Shown here: positions 44,636-54,878 of the stretch, in pieces | Position numbering within the stretch: position 1 is the first letter of the stretch | How the letters are laid out: each line of letters opens with the position of its first letter | Source: Chitinophaga dinghuensis | Lineage (GTDB): Bacteria; Bacteroidota; Bacteroidia; Chitinophagales; Chitinophagaceae | Length of the DNA: 64,000 bases | Assembly: GCF_003259435.1 (NCBI RefSeq) | Contig: NZ_QLMA01000001.1 | Location: 248,001-312,000, forward strand | Direction: 5' to 3' | Position numbers and translations under genes: made by a program | Notes under the pieces: generated by a model | What the model was told of the DNA's origin: nothing | What the model saw: the letters and a program-made list of their open reading frames with translations, nothing else | Databases searched by the model: none

Positions 44636-44663
44636 AAGGCCAGTCGTCAGACTGGCCTTTTTT
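44636..44663 (+). terminator. Terminator of the fused E1 gene
   Basis: Perfect 10-bp arms AAGGCCAGTC / GACTGGCCTT, 4-nt loop, T-tract. Confidence 0.92.
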
Positions 44664-44868
44664 CATTTCAGCCGGGCTGGAGGCTCTGTCATAATTCTGC
44701 CAGAAAAGAGGAGATCATTTAGTTTTATTAAAGGTGGATTTTACTTTTATTATTGTTGACGACCCGAACCCGCGTTTTTTTTCAGTGAACAAGTAACAGT
44801 GAACTGGTTATTCCTTTTGTACATGGAGCACTCCTCAATAATCACTAACCAAAATCCACATCACTCAC

Positions 44869-46188
44869 ATGAAAAAGCACCCTATTATTTTGCTTTGCCT
44901 GTTACTGTCGGCATGCGCAAAGTATAACAGCAGTGAACTACTTTCCAAGCAAAGTACTGTTTCAGAAGGCATTACGCCATTATTAACCGCTACAGACACC
45001 GTAACCCTATACTCTAACGGGTACGTATATCCGAAAGATCAGAGTAATGGTTACGGATCAATTGGCGCCAATGGTTTAGGCGCATGGACGGATAGCGCTG
45101 GTATTACCAGAGTGTATTTTTATCCCACTACCACAGGAAGTATTAATGTATCGGTTCGTGTGAAAGCGCCCTCCAATACTAATACATTGCGTATCCGACT
45201 GGACAGCTCCGGGACGAGTTATAATGTAGTGGTTAATCAAACCTCTTCTTATGTAACGTTGAATGTAGGAGCGTTCAATATTTCGTCGGCTCAGTATCAT
45301 TGCATAGAGATCAAGGCAGTGACCAAGAATGGCACGTATCTCCCGGATGTTCAATCTGTTATTATCACCAGCTCTTTGGGACTGAAATACAATAAGAGTC
45401 AGTATCGTAGTGCGCCCGCTACCCATCTGAGTTACAAGTATCCTGGCGATAGCGCTATTTCCTGGTTTTATACAGAAGTAAATGTACCAGCAGGAGCAGA
45501 TCCGTTGAATGCGTATTATATGACCAATGGCTTCTGGGACGGCTATTTCGGTATACAGGTAAACGGGCCAACTGAAAGAAGAATTCTCTTTAGCATCTGG
45601 AGTAATTATGATACTAATAATCCGAATGAAATTCCGGCAGATTATGCCGTTACATTGGTGCGAAAGGGAACCAATGTCGTGAGTAATCAGTTTGGCGGCG
45701 AAGGTTCTGGCGGGCAAACCTACCTGGTGTTTCCTTGGGTGACGGGTAATACGTATAAAATGCTTGTAAATGCGGAAGCCTCCGGTACGCATACACTCTT
45801 TACTGCCTGGTATTATGCGCCGGAAAATGGCGCCTGGAAACTCCTGGGAGAATGGGATAAATCGAAGACCAACGGGCAGCTACTTGGCGGATTATATTCT
45901 TTTGTGGAAAACTTCGGTAGTAATGGGCAGGACTTCTTCAAAGCGAGGTATGGTAATCAATGGGTAAGGACCAAATATGGCAATTGGATTGAAGTAACAC
46001 AAGCCTCCTTCAGTACTACTGCCAGCGATGCGGCACATCAGCGTTATGATGAAGGAGCCGGCGTTGAAAACAGTATGTTGTATATGTACAGTGGCGGTTT
46101 CCGTCAGGTGGGTAACAGTGTAGGCGTAATCTACACCAGGCCTGCAACGGGTACTCCGCCATCCGTAGATCTGACTACGCTTCCATAA
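44869..46188 (+). CDS. DUF3472 lipoprotein
   Basis: 439 residues. A lipoprotein signal with lipobox (LLCLLLSAC, Cys 16) precedes an N-terminal beta domain (about residues 40-150, similar to the DUF5077 carbohydrate-binding-like module) and a DUF3472 domain (about 190-400: YKYPGDSAISWFYTEVNVP, NGFWDGYFGIQVNGPTERRILFSIW, GEGSGGQTYLVFPW). The family occurs next to polysaccharide-utilisation genes in Bacteroidota, but no catalytic activity is established. The gene converges with the metalloprotease gene. Confidence 0.82.
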   Translation: MKKHPIILLCLLLSACAKYNSSELLSKQSTVSEGITPLLTATDTVTLYSNGYVYPKDQSNGYGSIGANGLGAWTDSAGITRVYFYPTTTGSINVSVRVKAPSNTNTLRIRLDSSGTSYNVVVNQTSSYVTLNVGAFNISSAQYHCIEIKAVTKNGTYLPDVQSVIITSSLGLKYNKSQYRSAPATHLSYKYPGDSAISWFYTEVNVPAGADPLNAYYMTNGFWDGYFGIQVNGPTERRILFSIWSNYDTNNPNEIPADYAVTLVRKGTNVVSNQFGGEGSGGQTYLVFPWVTGNTYKMLVNAEASGTHTLFTAWYYAPENGAWKLLGEWDKSKTNGQLLGGLYSFVENFGSNGQDFFKARYGNQWVRTKYGNWIEVTQASFSTTASDAAHQRYDEGAGVENSMLYMYSGGFRQVGNSVGVIYTRPATGTPPSVDLTTLP

Positions 46189-46210
46189 ATGTAATGCTCC
46201 ATGTAAAAGA

Positions 46211-46240
46211 AGAAGCACGGTAGCATGCTACCGTGCTTCT
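46211..46240. terminator. 30-bp perfect palindrome between convergent genes
   Basis: AGAAGCACGGTAGCA followed by its exact reverse complement, flanked by A-rich and T-rich ends. A bidirectional terminator for the DUF3472 gene and the metalloprotease gene. Confidence 0.92.
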
Positions 46241-46260
46241 TTTATGAAAGTAAATATGTA

Positions 46261-47682
46261 TTAGTAATTAGTAACTGTGGATATTCCCTGGAAAGCGGCG
46301 GCGTTGCTGTTGCTGCCCACAGATACGGTATTGTCTTTATACCAGAAGTAGCGCCAGTCGGATGTTTCAGCGATGCCCACTGCTCTGATATCTGAATATG
46401 ATTTTCCAGCAGGGAGTGTGTAGGTTTGGGAAGCGCTGTAGTAACCCAGGTCTGTGGAGTTACCAACAGAATAGGTGCCATCATTATACCATGCATAGCA
46501 TCTGCCATCCTGTTTGCTGATACTGATACCAACGATGTTTGCAGGCGTTTTGCCGGCAGGGAGCGCATATGGATACCTCGTGTTTAAGGTGGGGTAGGTA
46601 TTGAGTTGATAGAATCCACCGGTACCTACATAACCATCCTTGTACCAAACGTACACGAGATTGGTATTTGCAATGCCAATTTCCGCTACATCAGCAGGGG
46701 TTTTACCTGCCACGAGACTGTAAGTATTCATCTCGCCGTAAATCCGGGTAGAGTTGCCTCTGGTAACATTGCCGCTCAGGCCCCAGTAGAAGCTACCGTC
46801 ATCGATGCCGATATCTGCGCCTGCCATAGTGCTTATACTACCGGAGTTGCCGCTGGCATTAGGCGTTCTTGGGTAGAGGTAACGGGCGCCAATCAGATCA
46901 TAGTTATCAAATACCGGAGATGGAGCGGTTGCAGGAATCACTGGCCACATCAGCGATTGGTTGTCGTTTGCGATGGTGCCTGGAATCAGTGATCCGCCAC
47001 CACTACCATCGGAGTGAGTAAAGCCGATGACGTGTCCCAGCTCATGTGCGATGGTCATTGCTTTCAGTTCTGGGCTGAAATAATTGTAATAGGTATTAAT
47101 GCGCAATGAATCGCCAGTTGTGCCATTTGATTTTGGTAAATAGGCATATGCAATGGTATTGGAAACTTCGTACCAGCTATCATTTGCCACGAGATCATAG
47201 GTGGTATTATCTGAATAAATGGTAAAGGTAATTCTGGTAGAGGAGCCGAGCAGGTTGTAATTATTCCAATATTTGATGGCATCTCTGAGGGCTTTTTTCC
47301 AGGCAGGATCATTGATGTTATCCTTAATCCGAATGTTGCTGACTATATTGCTGTTTAACAGGTAAGGCCATCTGTATTGTTCTGTTGACGGGGCTCCTGT
47401 TGAATAGGGTTTAGTCTTCATGTAACCTTGCACATCTTTCGTGGATATCAGGATGTCTCCATGCATGATGAAAGCTTGTCTGCCAGCATCATAAATAATC
47501 AGGGATTCCTTTATGCCGGTGGTTTGAGCAAGATATAATTTCATCTTACTGATTTCCTCCTCCGAAGCAGGATTTTCCTTTGTAATGGGTTGAGATTCGA
47601 TGTTACCTTTTTTACAGGCAACAAAGAAGAGGGCGAGGGATACTGCTACGGTACCCGTGAGTTTCACAAACATCGATTTCAT
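46261..47682 (-). CDS. Secreted zincin metalloprotease lipoprotein (M57-like)
   Basis: 473 residues. Lipoprotein signal with Cys 22 (AVSLALFFVACKKG). The catalytic zinc site is TIAHELGHVIGFTHSDGSG, an HExxHxxGFxH motif typical of metzincins and of the bacterial M57 (HEIGH) group. The C-terminal 190 residues hold about four blades of a tandem repeat with the pattern GIA...VYVWYKDGTVSVG...YTLPAGKTPADI. The protein is probably exported and anchored in the outer membrane. It is located next to the SusC/SusD genes but is separated from them by 382 nt. Confidence 0.85.
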   Translation of the reverse strand: MKSMFVKLTGTVAVSLALFFVACKKGNIESQPITKENPASEEEISKMKLYLAQTTGIKESLIIYDAGRQAFIMHGDILISTKDVQGYMKTKPYSTGAPSTEQYRWPYLLNSNIVSNIRIKDNINDPAWKKALRDAIKYWNNYNLLGSSTRITFTIYSDNTTYDLVANDSWYEVSNTIAYAYLPKSNGTTGDSLRINTYYNYFSPELKAMTIAHELGHVIGFTHSDGSGGGSLIPGTIANDNQSLMWPVIPATAPSPVFDNYDLIGARYLYPRTPNASGNSGSISTMAGADIGIDDGSFYWGLSGNVTRGNSTRIYGEMNTYSLVAGKTPADVAEIGIANTNLVYVWYKDGYVGTGGFYQLNTYPTLNTRYPYALPAGKTPANIVGISISKQDGRCYAWYNDGTYSVGNSTDLGYYSASQTYTLPAGKSYSDIRAVGIAETSDWRYFWYKDNTVSVGSNSNAAAFQGISTVTNY

Positions 47683-48064
47683 AATGATTATATGTATTTG
47701 GTTATAATGACTGAGGGTTGAATGCTACATATAGGTTTCGTTTACTCAAGATAATATGATATCTACAATAATCCAGTTTAATTTTTATCATGATAAGCAG
47801 TCCTAAATAGACGAAGCCACTGCATAGCATATAAGAGTGCTATTGCAATGGCTTCTGATGTAGATTAAAAATTAAAGCAGTTCCAGGCTTAGATAATTTC
47901 TTTTCTTTATGGCGCTGCAAAGGTGTGGGAATAATGGAAATGAAACTACAACACACCGGGGAATTAATGATTTGTTTACACTGTTTTGGGGATAAAGGGA
48001 TGTAAAGGCCGCAGTACAAAACTTCACAGGTACCGATGCCGATACCTGTGAAGCGATTTTAAGG
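47683..48064. other. Intergenic region between protease and susD-like genes
   Basis: 382 bases, AT-rich. It holds the terminator at 48022-48053 and presumably the protease promoter. No gene or RNA is recognised. Confidence 0.6.
48022..48053 (-). terminator. Terminator of the SusC/SusD operon
   Basis: On the minus strand, perfect 11-bp arms CTTCACAGGTA / TACCTGTGAAG with a 10-nt loop and a TTTTG tail, 12 bases after the susD-like stop. Confidence 0.88.
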
Positions 48065-49825
48065 CTAATTCCAGCCCGGATTCTGGGTCATGGTAGAACC
48101 GGGTACCTGGAGCTCTGATAATGGAATAGGGGAGAGATAATCCCTGTTTATGTTGAATTTATAGCCGGAGCTCATCGCGCCTATCTTCTGATACAGTTCG
48201 ATATAGCCGTTGGCATCTACCGGATAGCTGGACAACAGATTAGCAGGAACGGTATTTACCCACTGTTTCAGTTTGGCTCCTTTAGGCTTCCAACCAACGA
48301 TCAGTTTGCCCATAGCGCCCCAGCGCATGATGTCGTCTCTCCTGAATCCTTCACATGCCAGTTCAATTCTTCTTTCCCGGCGGACTTCATTCAGAATAGG
48401 ACTGATATTGTTGAATACCCAATTCGGATCGTTTACAATGGCGCCCATCATCAGGTTGGGCATACCTACCCTTGCGCGGGTTTTGTTGATCGTCATGTCG
48501 ATGTCTGCCTGTGTCAATGATCCCAGTTCTGCTTTTGCTTCTGCATAGTTCAGCAATACTTCTGCATAGCGCATCAGGATTAACGCGGTAGTGCCCACAT
48601 CGCCTGCATACTGCTGATAATAATCCGGATTATGGCCTTTGTATACCTGATAGCCGGTAGCTGGTTTACCTTCGTTGGCAGCATTGAAAGTCGGTACCTG
48701 GAAGATCAGGTTTGGAGCGCCTCCTGGCTGATTGTTGGTAACGATATGCTGACCATCGTTCACATACATGGTTTGCATCAGACGTGGATCTCTGCCGAGT
48801 ACTACCTGATTCAGGGAATCATCTCCTTTGTACATCGGACTCACTGCAATCGGCTGACCATCCAGGCAGAGGTAATCATCCACGAGATTTTTAGTGAGAC
48901 CGCGGCCGGCGCCACTATTCGTATATCTGTGCCAGTTATGAGTAGGACCCGTGGTCAGATTATACTGACGCCAGAACATGATTTCTTTACTGCTGGTGAA
49001 ATCGGTTTGATTAAAGAGCGACCAGTAACCGAAAGATTTACCCACATTATCCAGTTGGAAAAGACCGGAGCTGATCACCGCGGATGCTGCATCTGCGGCT
49101 GCCTGCAAATATTTGTTCGGAGTGGCGCCCGCAGGTACGAATGGCGTACCCGCCAGGTATTTTTCCCAGGTGCCTTCAAACAACGCAACACGGGATTTAA
49201 AGGCCAGGGCGTATTCTTTGTATACGCGGCCAGCCTGGCTCGCAGGTTTAGACGGCAGATAAGCAATTGCACTGTCCAGATCCGCCATAATTGAATCTGC
49301 AATCACATTACGAGGTAGTCGTTTATTGAACAGTTCCGCTGAATTCGGATCGAGGGCTTTACCTACCCATGGCAGATCGCCAAAGGTTTTCATCATACCG
49401 AAGTAAAAATAAGCGCGGAAGAATTTTGCTTCGCCTACATAAGGTTTCACATTATTCCATGGCTCATTTACTTTGGAATAGTTATCCAACAGGTAGTTGA
49501 TGTTGCGGAGCGTACTCCAGCCCCAGCCGCCACCACTGGATGGTACCACTGTTTCTCCATTCATCCAGGTATTGTAGCTCATGTAGATCATGTTATCAGA
49601 ACCCTGGTCTGCATCCAGTCCATAAATACCAATTGTACCATAACCAGTATAAGCAGGAAGCGCGGCATAAAAACTATTGCTATACAACTTCAGATCGTTG
49701 GATGTTTTCCAGTACTGGGCATCACTGATCACTGTTTCTGGGCTTCTGTCCAGGAAATCCTTTTTGCAGGATGCCAGGCCGGCAACAGCCAGTAAACACG
49801 CGGAAATTATCTTAGGAAAACGCAT
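48065..49825 (-). CDS. SusD/RagB family nutrient-binding lipoprotein
   Basis: 586 residues. Lipoprotein signal CLLAVAGLASC (Cys 20) followed by KKDFLDRSPETVISDAQYW, the classical SusD start. TPR-like helices and the C-terminal RDYLSPIPLSELQ...MTQNPGWN complete the family pattern. It caps the TonB-dependent porin next door and captures the substrate on the cell surface. The gene lies 18 nt after the susC-like gene and is cotranscribed with it. Confidence 0.93.
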   Translation of the reverse strand: MRFPKIISACLLAVAGLASCKKDFLDRSPETVISDAQYWKTSNDLKLYSNSFYAALPAYTGYGTIGIYGLDADQGSDNMIYMSYNTWMNGETVVPSSGGGWGWSTLRNINYLLDNYSKVNEPWNNVKPYVGEAKFFRAYFYFGMMKTFGDLPWVGKALDPNSAELFNKRLPRNVIADSIMADLDSAIAYLPSKPASQAGRVYKEYALAFKSRVALFEGTWEKYLAGTPFVPAGATPNKYLQAAADAASAVISSGLFQLDNVGKSFGYWSLFNQTDFTSSKEIMFWRQYNLTTGPTHNWHRYTNSGAGRGLTKNLVDDYLCLDGQPIAVSPMYKGDDSLNQVVLGRDPRLMQTMYVNDGQHIVTNNQPGGAPNLIFQVPTFNAANEGKPATGYQVYKGHNPDYYQQYAGDVGTTALILMRYAEVLLNYAEAKAELGSLTQADIDMTINKTRARVGMPNLMMGAIVNDPNWVFNNISPILNEVRRERRIELACEGFRRDDIMRWGAMGKLIVGWKPKGAKLKQWVNTVPANLLSSYPVDANGYIELYQKIGAMSSGYKFNINRDYLSPIPLSELQVPGSTMTQNPGWN

Positions 49826-49843
49826 ATGCGGAATATTTTTTAA

Positions 49844-52800
49844 TTAGAGAATGATGTTAACACCACAGGAATAAGTTCTTTGCAGCGGATAAATTTTCGC
49901 ATCGCTGATAGATAATTCCGGATCCATGGTTTTGATAAGCTTGGTGAATGTTGCAAGATTTTCCACGCTCATGTATACACGTACTTTCTGTGCATGTATG
50001 CGGTTGATCAAATACTTAGGCAGTGTGTAACCCAGTTGGAGATTTTTGATACGCATGTACGATGCATTTTGCAGGTATCGTGTCTGCACCTGTGTATTTT
50101 TATTATTCTCGCTGCTCATATAGAACTTAGGGAAATAACCATTCAGATTGGTAGGAGTCCATCTGTTCATTTGTGCAGTGAATGGAGAACTCTGCCACTC
50201 ATCGCCTACGATACCCCAGAAGTAGTTGGAGCTAATCCAAACATCTCTCTTGGCAATGCCCTGGAGGAATACGCCCAGATCAAAACCTTTGTAATCAAAA
50301 GTCAGATTCAGACTGTATTGATAACGAGGAGTATTGTTACCGATAACGCGCAAGTCGCCGCTGCTGTCTACGGTGTTTTTACCATTGTTAATAATGCCAT
50401 TGCCGTCAAAGTCTTTGTAGATAACATCTCCGGCGCGCCAGGTGCTATTCCAGAAAGATGCTTTAGGCGCTTTGGCTGCATCTGCATCAGATGCATATAA
50501 TCCCAGTGTGGTATAGCCCCAGATCTCGCCAAGGGATTGTCCTGCATAATAGGTATCCAGTGTGCGGGAAGGGTTGTTGTATCTTACCACTTTTCCTTTG
50601 TAGTCGGAAAGGTTGGCACGTACGCCATAACCCAGTTCTCCGATTTTATCATTCCAGGTAATGGTTAATTCGAAACCTTTTGTTTGAATAGCGGCGTTGT
50701 TAATTCTCGGAACGCTTGCACCTAACAAGGCTGGTAATACCTGTGCGGGGCCGGCAAAATCATCTGCCTTACGGATATAGTAATCGAAGTTTACACCCAG
50801 TCTGTTATTCAACATGGCAAGGTCTGTACCGATGCCATAGGATGTAGTGGTAACCCAGGTCAGGTCTGGATTTACCAGTGGTGGCTGACTCACAGATGCC
50901 TGTTTACTGCCGCCAAATAACCAGCTGGTGTTATTGGGAGAAGTAGTACCTAAGCTTGGGTAGAATGGATAATAAGTACTGATGCTAGGATCTCCCAGGA
51001 ACAGCTGATCCGGAGAAGAACCATAACTACCTCTGATTTTAAATGCATTCAATACATCTTTTAAATTGGCCCAGAAAGGCTCTCTGTCTACGTTCCAGCC
51101 TGCGGAAACGCCTGGACTGAATTTCCATCTGTGTCCGGCCAGGAAGCGGGAAGTACCATCATAACGGCCATTTACTTCCAGGAGATATTTATCCGCATAA
51201 TTGTAATTGAATCTTCCGAAGAATCCTTCTACAGCCAATCTTCTTACCTGATCGGAGATTGTTGGCGTCGTATTATAAGTCAGATTTAAAGAGGGAATAT
51301 CGTTGGAATACAATAGAGAGTTGGATGCGGAATATGCGGTATAGTTAGTCAGCTCACTGGTGAAACCGCCGAGCAGTCGGAAGTTGTGTTTACCAAATCC
51401 TTTTTCATAGGAAGAGTACGCGTTAATGATGTGATGTTCATTACGGTAGTTACTGCGTGAAAAGGAGTTTGGCGTAGTACCACTGGTAGGGGCGGTAGAA
51501 CCATCAGGTAAGTAAGTATAAACAGTTTTCAGGTGATTTTGCTGATCGTATAAATCGCCATCAAAGGTATAGTTACCAATGATTTCCCAACCTTTCAGCG
51601 GATTGAGTTTAATCTCTCCTGTCAGCATAGGCTGATCTTCTGTCGATTTATTCCTACCGCCTTCTTCATGCAGTGGCACGTTACTTTCTGCACTGAAATG
51701 TCCATCAGGATTGATGAGGGAAACAGTAGGGAATTTTCTGGCAATCTGGTGCATATAGTTACCACCTGTCTGACCAGAGTAAACGTTAGGCGTATTATAC
51801 ATGGATCTGCTGATGGTACTGCGCAGGGTAAAAGACATCCAGTTGGTGATATTGGAGGTCAGGTTCGCTCTTACGTTGAAGCGTTTGAACTGATCATTAC
51901 CGTAGTTATACATACCGCCATGATCGTTGTAACCGATGCCAATGTAGTAGTTGCTTTTTTCAGTGGCGCCGCTGATACCCAGGTTATGTTGCTGACTGAA
52001 AGCAAAATCTTTGAAGTAAATTTTAAACCAGTCGTTGTTGGCGTTGCCGGAGTTCCAGTTTAACCAGCTATTGGAGTTGGGATCTTTAATCGTTTGTGTA
52101 GTGATAGTTCCTGCCTGATAGGCTTTGATTCTGTCAATTGTTTCCTGGCTGAAGAATGGCGCTCTTCCTGCGTTTGCGAATGCTTCATTGTAGAGATTCG
52201 CGAAGTCCAGGGAGTTCAGCATTTTAGGAAGATTGATGGTTTGTGCCCATGCGAGGTTGTTATCGTAGGTGATTTTAGTCATTCCCACTTTACCTTTTTT
52301 GGTGGTGATGAGAATCACACCATAAGGCGCGGAAGAACCGTAGATAGCGGTAGATGCTGCATCTTTCAATACGGAAATACTTTCTACATCGCTGGGATTG
52401 ATGGCATTGATATCGCCGCCCTGGATACCATCAATAACTATTAATGGACTTCCGGTGGCGCCCAGTCCCGTATAGCCGCGTACGTTAATATTTTGGGTAG
52501 CATTGGGAGCGCCGCCACTGGTATTGGTAGTAATGTTCAGACCAGCTACCATCCCTTGTAACCCTTGTGTGACGCGGGTAATGGGTCTGTTCTCCAGTAC
52601 TTTACCAGATACCTGCGCTACTGCGCCGGTGAGGTTTACTTTTTTCTGCGTACCATAGCCTACCACTACTACGTTCTCCAGTTGCGAAACCTCTGGCAGA
52701 AATTTGATAGTGACGGAAGATTTTCCTCCCACTGGTACTTCCTGTGTTTGAAAACCGATATTTGACACCACGAGCACAGCATTATCAGGAATACCCGATA

Positions 52801-53308
52801 AATGAAATTCTCCGTTTCCATTGGTGATAGCGGCTTTCTTCATTCCTTTTACCATTACTGTGGCGCCGGGAACAGGACTTCCCAAATTATCCACCACACG
52901 TCCACGCACTGTATCAGCAGGCGCTGTAACAGGCGCTGGTGGCGGCACAGATTTATTCAGAATAATTGTCTCTTTAATGAGTTTCCAGGAGAGGCCCTGC
53001 TCTTTCAGGAACATGTCCAAGACATTTGGTAACGGAGCGTCTACCACTTCAATGGTCACATTATGTGCGTTGGATAATACATTGGCGTGATACCAAAACT
53101 TATAGCCTGTCTGTTTTTCGATTTCAGTAAGCGCTTCCTGAATCGGCCGGTTTTTCTTACTCATAGTAATTTTCTGAGAAAAACCTTTTGCACTGATTTG
53201 AAGGAAACTGACGAGTAGAATTACGGTTGTTAGTTTCATAACCTTCCAGATTTTGGTCTTCGGACGTGCATGTCCGGGCTGATTGATTGTTTGCGGTGAC
53301 AACAGCAT
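49844..53308 (-). CDS. SusC/RagA TonB-linked outer membrane transporter with STN domain
   Basis: 1154 residues. Signal region TTVILLVSFLQISAKGFSQ. Secretin/TonB N-terminal domain (about 45-120, IQEALTEIEKQTGYKFWYH), a carboxypeptidase-regulatory-like domain (about 136-210, VRGRVVDNLGSPVPGATVMVKG), a TonB-dependent plug with VVVGYGTQKKVNLTGAV and VLKDAASTAIYGSSAPYGVI, then a large barrel. The STN domain links it to the FecR/ECF-sigma pair upstream, so substrate binding is expected to signal to that sigma factor. A shorter start at 53239 is possible. Substrate unknown. Confidence 0.93.
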   Translation of the reverse strand: MLLSPQTINQPGHARPKTKIWKVMKLTTVILLVSFLQISAKGFSQKITMSKKNRPIQEALTEIEKQTGYKFWYHANVLSNAHNVTIEVVDAPLPNVLDMFLKEQGLSWKLIKETIILNKSVPPPAPVTAPADTVRGRVVDNLGSPVPGATVMVKGMKKAAITNGNGEFHLSGIPDNAVLVVSNIGFQTQEVPVGGKSSVTIKFLPEVSQLENVVVVGYGTQKKVNLTGAVAQVSGKVLENRPITRVTQGLQGMVAGLNITTNTSGGAPNATQNINVRGYTGLGATGSPLIVIDGIQGGDINAINPSDVESISVLKDAASTAIYGSSAPYGVILITTKKGKVGMTKITYDNNLAWAQTINLPKMLNSLDFANLYNEAFANAGRAPFFSQETIDRIKAYQAGTITTQTIKDPNSNSWLNWNSGNANNDWFKIYFKDFAFSQQHNLGISGATEKSNYYIGIGYNDHGGMYNYGNDQFKRFNVRANLTSNITNWMSFTLRSTISRSMYNTPNVYSGQTGGNYMHQIARKFPTVSLINPDGHFSAESNVPLHEEGGRNKSTEDQPMLTGEIKLNPLKGWEIIGNYTFDGDLYDQQNHLKTVYTYLPDGSTAPTSGTTPNSFSRSNYRNEHHIINAYSSYEKGFGKHNFRLLGGFTSELTNYTAYSASNSLLYSNDIPSLNLTYNTTPTISDQVRRLAVEGFFGRFNYNYADKYLLEVNGRYDGTSRFLAGHRWKFSPGVSAGWNVDREPFWANLKDVLNAFKIRGSYGSSPDQLFLGDPSISTYYPFYPSLGTTSPNNTSWLFGGSKQASVSQPPLVNPDLTWVTTTSYGIGTDLAMLNNRLGVNFDYYIRKADDFAGPAQVLPALLGASVPRINNAAIQTKGFELTITWNDKIGELGYGVRANLSDYKGKVVRYNNPSRTLDTYYAGQSLGEIWGYTTLGLYASDADAAKAPKASFWNSTWRAGDVIYKDFDGNGIINNGKNTVDSSGDLRVIGNNTPRYQYSLNLTFDYKGFDLGVFLQGIAKRDVWISSNYFWGIVGDEWQSSPFTAQMNRWTPTNLNGYFPKFYMSSENNKNTQVQTRYLQNASYMRIKNLQLGYTLPKYLINRIHAQKVRVYMSVENLATFTKLIKTMDPELSISDAKIYPLQRTYSCGVNIIL

Positions 53309-53699
53309 AGATGGATTATTAAGGATAACAGAATAGTGAAGAGATAAGCAGATCCTTGTCGGATGTGATGATCCGACTGATATACCTATCAGTTCTTTAC
53401 ATGTTCAATCGTGATTAGTTGGTCATAACCGGGGTGGCGGAATGGTCCGGTCAGATTTGTTCACTGGCTGTCTGATGTTTGTGATTTAGTGTCAGGTGAT
53501 GACCGGAAAGCATACCAATCCGGTTACTTGATCTTTGGTTGCAGGGACGGCCCCTTGACATGACGATTTTAAAGACATAGATTTGATTTAGGTGATAAAA
53601 AATGCTTGATCGAATTGCGTTTTATTGCCGTTGGAACCGGGTAATGTTGGCGCATTCCCGGTTTCTTTATGCGCGATTGTTTTTACATGATAAGTTCAC
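53309..53699. other. Structured leader region of the susC-like gene
   Basis: 391 bases between the anti-sigma gene and the susC-like gene, both on the minus strand. Two adjacent hairpins occur at 53358-53393 (GTCGGAT/ATCCGAC and ACTGATA/TATCAGT, sharing two bases), and a GC-rich inverted repeat ACCGG/CCGGT at 53427-53450. The promoter recognised by the neighbouring ECF sigma should lie here, but I cannot place it. Confidence 0.45.
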
Positions 53700-54815
53700 T
53701 TATTCCGGATATACTATCAGTTTATTTTTGTCCACTTTGGTATGAATGCCGCTTTCTGTTAGAATAGCGAGTACATCATCGAGTTCATAGCTTTTTTTAA
53801 TGTTCCCTGCGAATTTCAGATCCGGAATATCGCCGGTGTACACCACTTCCAGGTTATGCCATCTGGCGATCTGCCGGATGATGACTGGCGTACTTTCTCC
53901 ATTGAGGGAGAAGTAGCCGTTTTTCCATGCGATTACATGCTCGGTGTCTGCATGTGGAATAAATTCAATTCCTTTATCAGTAGCCATTTTTGCCTGCTGA
54001 CCAGGTTTCAGCAATAAGGAATCATGTTGCTGATAAACCTTTACGGCGCCATCCAGTAATGTCACATTTGTCTGTGGTTCATCCGTATAGGCGTTGACGT
54101 TAAAACTTGTTCCCAGCACTCTTATTGCTTTATCTCCGGAATGTACTACAAATGGTTTTTCAGCATGTTGCGCTACTTCGAAGTAGGCTTCTCCAGTGAG
54201 TTCCACAACGCGTTCCTGATGATGGAAGCTGTTGGGGAAGCGTAGTTTCGAACCTGTGTTCAGCCATACTTTAGTACCGTCTTGTAGCACCATCAGAAAC
54301 TGACTTCCCGCAGGTGTAACTAATTCATTGATTTGGTTATCGGCTTCGCCGTTATTTTGGGAGACAACAAGTCCTCCCGACAGATGTATACTATCATTGC
54401 CCTGTGTAAGGGTACTGTTATCGTCGTTTAGTTCAATCTCGCGGCCATCGGCCAGTTTAAGGACTGCTTTTTCATTTTGGGCAGGAGTGCTTTTTCCTGC
54501 CAGTATTTTGGTGGAATTACTTTTTTGGTGTTGCCACCAGGTCATTGTTCCAACAGCCATTAAAGCGGCCACGGTAGCGGCAGCGCTGATGCGGAGAATA
54601 CGCATTTTTACTTTTCTCCGGGCAATACCTGTGTTTTTATAAATGCGCTCTTTGAGGATAGCATTTATTTCCGCGGGGGTACCCATCTGTTCATCATTCC
54701 ACTGTTCATCGTTCTCCAGGGTGTCCAGCAGCTTGTGGTATCTGTTAATATCCGTATCAGTTGCGGTTCCCAGGGCAATTTTTTCGGCCAGGGAAGCCAG
54801 TTCTTCGTGGATCAA
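53700..54815 (-). CDS. FecR-family anti-sigma factor
   Basis: 371 residues. The N-terminal cytoplasmic part with DEQWNDEQMGTPAEINAIL and basic RRKVKMRIL precedes one membrane segment (ISAAATVAALMAVGTMTWW). The periplasmic FecR domain follows (TPAGSQFLMVLQDGTKVWLNTGSKLRFP...ERVVELTGEAYFEVAQHAEKPFVV), with a C-terminal DUF4974-type domain (FSLNGESTPVIIRQIARWHNLEVVYTG). It holds the adjacent ECF sigma factor inactive until the SusC-like transporter signals. Confidence 0.92.
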   Translation of the reverse strand: MIHEELASLAEKIALGTATDTDINRYHKLLDTLENDEQWNDEQMGTPAEINAILKERIYKNTGIARRKVKMRILRISAAATVAALMAVGTMTWWQHQKSNSTKILAGKSTPAQNEKAVLKLADGREIELNDDNSTLTQGNDSIHLSGGLVVSQNNGEADNQINELVTPAGSQFLMVLQDGTKVWLNTGSKLRFPNSFHHQERVVELTGEAYFEVAQHAEKPFVVHSGDKAIRVLGTSFNVNAYTDEPQTNVTLLDGAVKVYQQHDSLLLKPGQQAKMATDKGIEFIPHADTEHVIAWKNGYFSLNGESTPVIIRQIARWHNLEVVYTGDIPDLKFAGNIKKSYELDDVLAILTESGIHTKVDKNKLIVYPE

Positions 54816-54878
54816 AGCAATAGCTGTTTAATATTAGTAACGTGAGAAAAGGGTATCCCCCAAAGGGAGAGAAAAAAA

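Noticed and set aside
53309..53699. Known riboswitch in the GC-rich susC leader
   Set aside because: I looked for cobalamin, TPP and SAM-type cores and found no matching conserved boxes.
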